The notes under the pieces: model-generated
Database searches by the model: none
What the model was told of the DNA's origin: nothing
What the model saw: the letters and a program-made list of their open reading frames with translations, nothing else
Shown here: positions 5,856 through 10,161 of the stretch, piece by piece
Numbering within the stretch: position 1 is the stretch's first letter
Layout of the letters: each line of letters begins with the position of its first letter
Made by a program: the position numbers and the translations under genes
NCBI GenBank assembly: GCA_031268115.1
Contig: JAIRXV010000385.1
Location: 1 to 10,161, forward strand
Direction: 5' to 3'
DNA: 10,161 nt
Source of the DNA: Bifidobacteriaceae bacterium
Lineage (GTDB): Bacteria; Actinomycetota; Actinomycetes; Actinomycetales; WQXJ01

Positions 5856-8072
5856 GTGGCCGCTCGAAGCAAGACCGGCAGACCGGTACGGACCCTGGTG
5901 ACCTTGTTCATCTTGATCGCGGTGCTGTTTGGCGCCGTGGTTGTGGGCACGTTCACCACGGACAAAGCCTCGTTTCTCCCTGGGCGGGCATTGGACCTCG
6001 TCGGTGGAACACAGCTAATTCTTCAACCCGTGGCGATCGATTCGTCTCAGCGGCCCTCGACGGAAGCGTTGAATCAGGCTGTCGCGATCATCCGTCAGCG
6101 GGTCGATGCCTCAGGCGTGGCCGAGGCCGAAATCTCGTCGGAGGCCTCGGGGAACATCGTTGTGGGCATTCCCGGCAATCCTTCCCAGGAGGACCTCGAC
6201 CTCGTCTCCAAGTCGGCCAAGATGACGTTCCGCTCGGTGCTGCGGGAGGATCAGGCCACGGCGCCGAGCCCCGCGGCTTGGCTGACCAGAACCTACCCCA
6301 AGCCGCCGGGAGACGAGATCGTCGCCGACGACAGCGAGGAGGCGGTTGCGGATCAAGGGGAGGACACGGCCGATGAGCAAGCCGTCCAGGAAGGGGATGA
6401 GCCCACTGCGGACGAGACGGCCGTGGAGGGCGTGGCGGCCACGGCCGATGGCGACGAAGTAACCGCCGCGGAGGAGGAACCCCTTGAGGGCGAGGAGGCT
6501 TCCCTCGAAGGCGAAGAGGTTTCCCTTGAGGGCGAAGAGGTTTCCCTCGAAGGCGACGAAATCCCCCTCGACGGCGAGGGAATGACTGTCGATGAGGACG
6601 GAAACCTGGTACTGGACGATGGATCCACGGCTGCGGACGGCGAAGAAGCCGGGCCTCCGCCAACCATTCCACCGATGGACGATTTCGAATCCCGACTGGA
6701 TACGGCCGTGGACACCGCGATCATTACCAGCGATATCGAGGACCGATACGCCAACATCGACTGCTCCACCGTCGGATCGGATGTCACCGGCGAACCGTCC
6801 GATCCGGATGAGGTTCTGGTGACGTGCTCAGATGCGATGTCCTCGAACGGTCAGGAGTACTACCTCAAGTACATCCTCGGCCCGGTGCTGGTGGAGGGCG
6901 ATCAGCTGGCCAACGCGAACTCGGGTCTGCAAACCAACGCTCAAGGCCAGACCACAGGCGAATGGGCCGTCAACCTTCAGCTCAAGACGGCTGGCGCCAG
7001 GCAGTTCTCCGATGTCAGCTCCAAGTTGGTGGACTTGACCGAGCCCCTCAACCAATTCGCGATCGTCCTAGACGACAGGGTGGTTTCCGCGCCGCGGATC
7101 AACAGCGCCATCCCAGACGGCCGGGCAGAGATCAGCGGCAGCTTCACCCAAGCCAGCGCCCGGACCCTGGCAGACCAGCTCAGCTTCGGCTCCCTGCCCT
7201 TGAACTTCACAGTGATGAGCCAAGAGCAAGTCTCCGCGACCCTAGGCTCGGAGCAGTTGCAGAAGGGCCTGATCGCGGGTCTGATCGGTCTGATCCTTGT
7301 GGCGATCTACTCGTTCATGCAATACCGCGCTCTTTCGTTTGTTACCGTCTTGTCGCTGATCACCGCAACGGGCTTCACCTATGGCGCTTTGCTGGTGCTG
7401 TCATGGGTCCAGGGCTACAGGCTGTCCTTGGCGGGTGTGGCCGGTGTAATTGTTTCCATCGGGGTCACGGCGGACTCGTTCATTGTCTATTTCGAGCGCA
7501 TCAGAGACGAACTGCGCGATGGCAGAGTTCTAAGCCAAGCCGTAGAACTGGCCTGGATGCGAGCTAGACGCACGATCATCGCCTCCGATGCGGTCAACTT
7601 TATTGCCGCCATCGTCCTCTACTTTGTTTCCGTCGGTTCGGTGCGTGGCTTCGCCTTCACGCTAGGCCTGACTACGTTGATGGACTTGCTTGTAGTCATG
7701 ATGTTCACCCACCCGATGATTCAGCAGCTTTCCCGCGCACGGTTCTGGGACGATGGCCACCCATGGTCCGGGCTAGATCCATACCGCCTGGGTGCTCCCG
7801 GCTCGGTGCATTACGCCGGCCGCGGGCGGGTGTCGCGCGTGCCAGACCGGCCCAGGGTCGGGGCCGCGCCCGCTCGGACTGGCAAGGCCGCGACAGCCGT
7901 CTTGGAACGGGACGATGACGGCGCTCCGCCCGGTTCCGCCCGGTCGCCCATCCCGAAGGGGGCGCCGGGCCAATCCATCGCGGAACGCAAGGCAGCGGCC
8001 AAGGCCGCGGCCGCGGCCGGGCAGACCGCCGACGACACGTCCGCGCATCACGACGCGGAGGAGGACATCTGA
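5856..8072 (+). CDS. secD: Protein translocase subunit SecD, enlarged by an acidic insertion and a long tail
   Basis: A 738-residue inner-membrane subunit that uses proton flow to drive late steps of Sec export. It starts at GTG 5856. The first membrane helix is at 12-33, then the RND-type motif ALDLVGGTQLIL (45-56). The large extracytoplasmic P1 domain follows, with FAIVLDDRVVSAPRI and ISGSFT near 401-431. Five further helices lie at about 471-619. The conserved GVTADSFIVYFERIRDEL (536-553) carries Asp540, matching the proton-pathway Asp of SecD. Length exceeds the roughly 570-620 usual for the family. Residues 151-266 form a linker with 45 Asp/Glu and no Lys or Arg, including heptad repeats at 210-244. 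Residues after 630 form a cytoplasmic Ala/Arg-rich tail. The TGA overlaps the secF ATG by one base. Confidence 0.95.
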   Translation: MAARSKTGRPVRTLVTLFILIAVLFGAVVVGTFTTDKASFLPGRALDLVGGTQLILQPVAIDSSQRPSTEALNQAVAIIRQRVDASGVAEAEISSEASGNIVVGIPGNPSQEDLDLVSKSAKMTFRSVLREDQATAPSPAAWLTRTYPKPPGDEIVADDSEEAVADQGEDTADEQAVQEGDEPTADETAVEGVAATADGDEVTAAEEEPLEGEEASLEGEEVSLEGEEVSLEGDEIPLDGEGMTVDEDGNLVLDDGSTAADGEEAGPPPTIPPMDDFESRLDTAVDTAIITSDIEDRYANIDCSTVGSDVTGEPSDPDEVLVTCSDAMSSNGQEYYLKYILGPVLVEGDQLANANSGLQTNAQGQTTGEWAVNLQLKTAGARQFSDVSSKLVDLTEPLNQFAIVLDDRVVSAPRINSAIPDGRAEISGSFTQASARTLADQLSFGSLPLNFTVMSQEQVSATLGSEQLQKGLIAGLIGLILVAIYSFMQYRALSFVTVLSLITATGFTYGALLVLSWVQGYRLSLAGVAGVIVSIGVTADSFIVYFERIRDELRDGRVLSQAVELAWMRARRTIIASDAVNFIAAIVLYFVSVGSVRGFAFTLGLTTLMDLLVVMMFTHPMIQQLSRARFWDDGHPWSGLDPYRLGAPGSVHYAGRGRVSRVPDRPRVGAAPARTGKAATAVLERDDDGAPPGSARSPIPKGAPGQSIAERKAAAKAAAAAGQTADDTSAHHDAEEDI
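6483..6587 (+). repeat. 21-bp coding minisatellite in secD (five units)
   Basis: Five consecutive 21-base units encode LEGEEAS, LEGEEVS, LEGEEVS, LEGDEIP and LDGEGMT (SecD residues 210-244). Units 2 and 3 encode the same peptide and differ by two silent bases. Later units diverge. The period is in frame, so copy number can change without breaking secD. Confidence 0.9.
8057..8064 (+). promoter_or_regulatory. Ribosome binding site of secF inside the secD end
   Basis: GGAGGAGG lies seven bases before the secF ATG and within the last codons of secD, encoding part of the acidic EED end. Together with the one-base overlap it points to coupled translation of secD and secF. Confidence 0.75.
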
Positions 8073-9166
8073 TGCCCAAGATCAACTTCGCTCAGTGGGG
8101 CAACGACCTCTACACCGGGCGGCGCAGCTACAACGTAGTTGGACAGCGCCGCCGCTTCTTCCTGGCCTCGGCCGTCATCCTCACGGTGTGCGTGGTGTTG
8201 ATGTTCTTCCCCGGCCTAGAACTCGGCATCGACTTCAGAGGCGGCTCCGAATTCCGGGTCACGACCACGCAGTCGTCCATCGAAACCGAGCCGGCCGTAG
8301 AAGCGGTCCTCTCGGTGGCGCCAGACGAGGAGCCACGGGTCACTCGGATCGGTTCCGGATCCGTCAGGGTGCAGACCAACGAACTCACCAACGAACAGAC
8401 CGAGCAAGTGTCGCAGGCGCTGGCCGAGGCGTACAACACGTCCGCTGAGGACATCACGTCCACGTTCGTTGGGCCCACGTGGGGCGCGGACGTCTCGAGC
8501 AAAGCGTTCTCAGGGGCTGGCCTGTTCATGCTGCTGGTCATGATCGCAATGACTTTCTACTTCCGAGCCTGGCGGATGGCGGTCAGCGCCATCGCGGCTT
8601 TGACGCACGACTTGATCGTGACAGTTGGCGTCTATGCCTTGGTGGGCTTCGAGATCACCCCCGCTTCGATCATCGGGTTCCTAACGGTCCTTGGCTACTC
8701 CCTGTACGACACGGTGGTGGTGTTCGACAAGGTTCGCGAGAACACGGAGTCCATCCTCGACCAATCCCAGTTCACTTACGCCGAGGGCGCCAACCTCGCG
8801 GTCAACCAGACCATGGTTCGGTCCATCAACACCTCGGTCGTGGCTTTGCTGCCGGTTGGATCGATTCTGTTCATCGGGGCGTTCCTACTCGGCGCGGGCA
8901 CGTTGCGGGACATTTCGCTCGCCTTGTTCGTGGGCATGATCGCGGGTACCTATTCTTCGATCTTCCTCGCCACGCCCATGGAGGTGGCGCTGCGAGGGTA
9001 CGAGAAGAAGATCCGTGAGCACACGGCAAAGGTGCTCGACCGCCGCGCCGCATCCGGCGAGGAAACCGGCTCCGTCAGCCGGCTCACCCCGATCGGAGCT
9101 ATCCGCCCAGGAGTCCATCAAGGTCAGGGAGCCCAACCGCGCCGGCGCCGCAAGGGTGGACGATGA
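8072..9166 (+). CDS. secF: Protein translocase subunit SecF
   Basis: A 364-residue membrane partner of SecD. Helix 1 lies at about 29-47, followed by the family motif LGIDFRGGSEFRV (51-63). The small P4 extracytoplasmic domain precedes TFVGPTWGADVSSKA (131-145). Five more helices follow. Conserved LTVLGYSLYDTVVVFDKVREN (204-224) contains Asp213, the SecF proton-pathway position, and RSINTSVVALLPVGSI (250-265) is also typical. The C-terminus is basic, ending RRRRKGGR. The ATG at 8072 has an excellent ribosome binding site; the TGA overlaps the apt ATG in an ATGA junction. Confidence 0.96.
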   Translation: MPKINFAQWGNDLYTGRRSYNVVGQRRRFFLASAVILTVCVVLMFFPGLELGIDFRGGSEFRVTTTQSSIETEPAVEAVLSVAPDEEPRVTRIGSGSVRVQTNELTNEQTEQVSQALAEAYNTSAEDITSTFVGPTWGADVSSKAFSGAGLFMLLVMIAMTFYFRAWRMAVSAIAALTHDLIVTVGVYALVGFEITPASIIGFLTVLGYSLYDTVVVFDKVRENTESILDQSQFTYAEGANLAVNQTMVRSINTSVVALLPVGSILFIGAFLLGAGTLRDISLALFVGMIAGTYSSIFLATPMEVALRGYEKKIREHTAKVLDRRAASGEETGSVSRLTPIGAIRPGVHQGQGAQPRRRRKGGR

Positions 9167-9714
9167 CGTCAGGCGGTGTCTCCCGCGAGGCCGTTGCGGG
9201 CCTCGTAGGCACCAGGGTCAGGGCCATCCCGGACTTCCCGAGGAACGGGGTCGTGTTCCGCGACATCACGCCGCTCTTGGCCGACGCCCGCGCCTTCGCC
9301 CAAGTCTGTGCGTACTGTGCGCAGGCGGTCCGCGATGCCGGGGCGGAAATCGTGGTTGGAATCGAGGCGCGGGGTTTCATTTTCGCCGCCCCCGCCGCCA
9401 TCGGCGCCGAAGTCGGGTTTATCCCGTTGCGTAAACCCGGCAAACTGCCCGGCGTGACGCTTCGAGAGTCGTATGCCCTTGAATACGGCGAAGCGACCCT
9501 GGAGATGCACGAAGACGCGATCCGTCCCGGGGCACGAGTCGTTGTGATGGACGATGTCCTCGCAACCGGTGGCACGGCCCATGCGGCCGCTGGCCTGCTC
9601 GAACGCGCCGGCGCGGAAGTGGTGAACATGCTCTTCCTGGTGGAGCTAGCGGGCCTGGACGGCCGCGCCACCCTGGGCCCGCGGCCCTTGGACGTCATCT
9701 TGAGTTTGCCGTAG
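9163..9714 (+). CDS. apt: Adenine phosphoribosyltransferase
   Basis: A 183-residue cytoplasmic enzyme that joins adenine and phosphoribosyl pyrophosphate to give AMP and pyrophosphate (purine salvage). Diagnostic segments: IPDFPRNGVVFRDITPLL (22-39, adenine-side hood), VVGIEARGFIFAAPAA (64-79), PLRKPGKLPG (88-97) and the PRPP-binding loop VVVMDDVLATGGTAHAA (126-142) with Asp130 and Asp131. Length is typical. The ATG at 9163 overlaps the secF stop by four bases (ATGA), implying translational coupling. apt after secF is a standard actinobacterial order, usually followed by the (p)ppGpp synthetase gene relA, which is absent at that position here. Confidence 0.96.
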   Translation: MTSGGVSREAVAGLVGTRVRAIPDFPRNGVVFRDITPLLADARAFAQVCAYCAQAVRDAGAEIVVGIEARGFIFAAPAAIGAEVGFIPLRKPGKLPGVTLRESYALEYGEATLEMHEDAIRPGARVVVMDDVLATGGTAHAAAGLLERAGAEVVNMLFLVELAGLDGRATLGPRPLDVILSLP

Positions 9715-9748
9715 GAGACCGGGGCGATAGAGCGGCCGACGACTGCGC

Positions 9749-9780
9749 TAACTGGATAGGCGCGAAGCGCCGACCAGCTA
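9749..9780 (+). terminator. Imperfect hairpin downstream of apt
   Basis: The core GGCGC-GAA-GCGCC (9759-9771) is a 5-bp stem with a GAA loop. CTGG (9752-9755) and CCAG (9774-9777) extend it across a small internal loop, and TA/TA pairs lie further out. No T run follows. It may assist the stronger hairpin directly after it. Confidence 0.4.
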
Positions 9781-9784
9781 ACAC

Positions 9785-9815
9785 CTGGGACGGTGGTATT
9801 TCACCACCGTCCCAG
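9785..9815 (+). terminator. Perfect 13-bp hairpin, probable end of the yebC-apt block
   Basis: CTGGGACGGTGGT (9785-9797) pairs without mismatch to ACCACCGTCCCAG (9803-9815) around the five-base loop ATTTC. There is no U tract after it; U-poor hairpins are often proposed as terminators in actinobacteria. It lies 71 bases after the apt stop and 46 before the next start. Being a palindrome it could also act on the opposite strand or bind protein. Confidence 0.7.
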
Positions 9816-9849
9816 CGTGGGTTCGGCACTCAACCAGTTCGATGGGCGC

Positions 9850-9855
9850 TAGCCT
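9850..9855 (+). promoter_or_regulatory. Putative leaderless-promoter -10 element of gluQRS
   Basis: TAGCCT fits TAnnnT and ends six bases before the ATG at 9862, so transcription would begin at or next to the start codon. No ribosome binding site is visible. The -35 region is not convincing. Confidence 0.4.
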
Positions 9856-9861
9856 CGGCTC

Positions 9862-10161
9862 ATGTGCGTCGCGACCCCCGCCGGTCTTGGCCGGTTCGCA
9901 CCCAGCCCGTCCGGCGAACTGCACGTTGGGAACCTGAGGACCGCACTGTTGGCGTGGCTGTTCGCCCGTACGAGCGGGCGCCGGATCGCGTTGCGGATCG
10001 AAGACTTGGATGCCAGGACATCCGCGGACCGTGCGCTGGGCCAAATATCGGACCTCGACGCCCTGGGGCTGACCTTCGATGGACCTGTGGTTTGGCAATC
10101 GACCCGTCTTCCCGCCTACCTCGCGGCCGTCTCGGAGCTGCGTCGCCGGGACCTGATCTAT
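9862..10161 (+). CDS. gluQ: Glutamyl-Q tRNA(Asp) synthetase, N-terminal 100 residues (3' end outside window)
   Basis: The frame from ATG 9862 stays open to the window edge. It encodes a class I aminoacyl-tRNA synthetase catalytic domain. GRFAPSPSGELHVGNLRTAL (10-29) holds the HIGH-type motif as HVGN, and ALRIEDLDARTS (43-54) is the glutamate/ATP site region. RIEDLD and the VVWQSTRLPAYLAAVSEL segment (82-99) are closer to the truncated GluQRS enzymes than to full GltX, which typically has RIEDTD and a tRNA-binding C-terminal half. GluQRS attaches glutamate to the queuosine base in the tRNA(Asp) anticodon loop and lacks the anticodon-binding domain. The zinc-ligand cysteines and KMSKS motif would lie beyond the window, so full GltX is not wholly excluded. 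Confidence 0.85.
   Translation, partial: MCVATPAGLGRFAPSPSGELHVGNLRTALLAWLFARTSGRRIALRIEDLDARTSADRALGQISDLDALGLTFDGPVVWQSTRLPAYLAAVSELRRRDLIY

Noticed and set aside
6088..6787. Long minus-strand open frames with Pro/Arg-rich and Ser-rich products opposite secD
   Set aside because: They mirror the acidic repeats of secD in GC-rich DNA and show low-complexity translations with no independent features.
9736..9810. Possible tRNA gene, because GCGC-loop-TGGATAG-GCGC looks like a D-arm
   Set aside because: No matching 7-bp acceptor stem, no 5-bp anticodon arm and no proper T-arm at the right distances; the downstream stem is 13 bp.
9778..10098. Minus-strand open frame of 106 codons
   Set aside because: It lies mostly antisense to gluQRS and across the hairpin, has no recognisable motif and no ribosome binding site. 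The plus-strand frame encodes clear synthetase motifs.
1..10161. CRISPR array, insertion sequence or prophage
   Set aside because: No regularly spaced repeats, transposase, integrase or phage motifs were seen. The only repeats are inside the secreted protein gene and secD.

Overview
This is a high-GC window with GTG starts, TAnnnT-type -10 elements and overlapping stop/start codons. Together with its gene order, this points to an actinobacterium (Actinomycetota). The order yebC-ruvC-ruvA-ruvB-yajC-secD-secF-apt is the classic actinobacterial arrangement. I cannot place the organism below phylum from sequence reading alone.

Layout: (1) 1-450, the 3' end of a plus-strand gene for an uncharacterised, LemA-like actinobacterial protein. 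(2) 484-2067, on the minus strand and convergent with the first gene, a 527-residue secreted protein made of two tandem copies of an Ig-like domain plus a four-cysteine domain. Its upstream region carries a run of ten G that would lie inside the promoter spacer. (3) 2068-2284, a divergent intergenic region. (4) 2285-9714, a tightly packed plus-strand block: the YebC/PmpR-family regulator, the RuvABC Holliday-junction resolvasome, the YajC-SecD-SecF accessory complex of the Sec translocon, and adenine phosphoribosyltransferase. ruvA/ruvB, secD/secF and secF/apt overlap by 8, 1 and 4 bases. (5) 9715-9861, a non-coding gap with two consecutive hairpins, the second a perfect 13-bp stem that probably terminates the block. 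(6) 9862 to the window end, the first 100 codons of a glutamyl-Q tRNA(Asp) synthetase gene, apparently with a leaderless promoter.

How the genes work together: RuvA and RuvB form the branch-migration motor and RuvC cuts the junction. SecD, SecF and YajC use the proton gradient to help pull secreted proteins across the membrane; the signal-peptide protein at 484-2067 would be one such client. Apt salvages adenine to AMP. The housekeeping genes look intact, with the expected catalytic residues.

The unusual parts are the duplicated secreted protein and its homopolymer-containing promoter, which is a candidate for phase variation. SecD also has an acidic insertion without any basic residue, containing a 21-bp coding minisatellite. 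A hairpin lies between yajC and secD, and apt is not followed by the relA gene that commonly follows it in this phylum.
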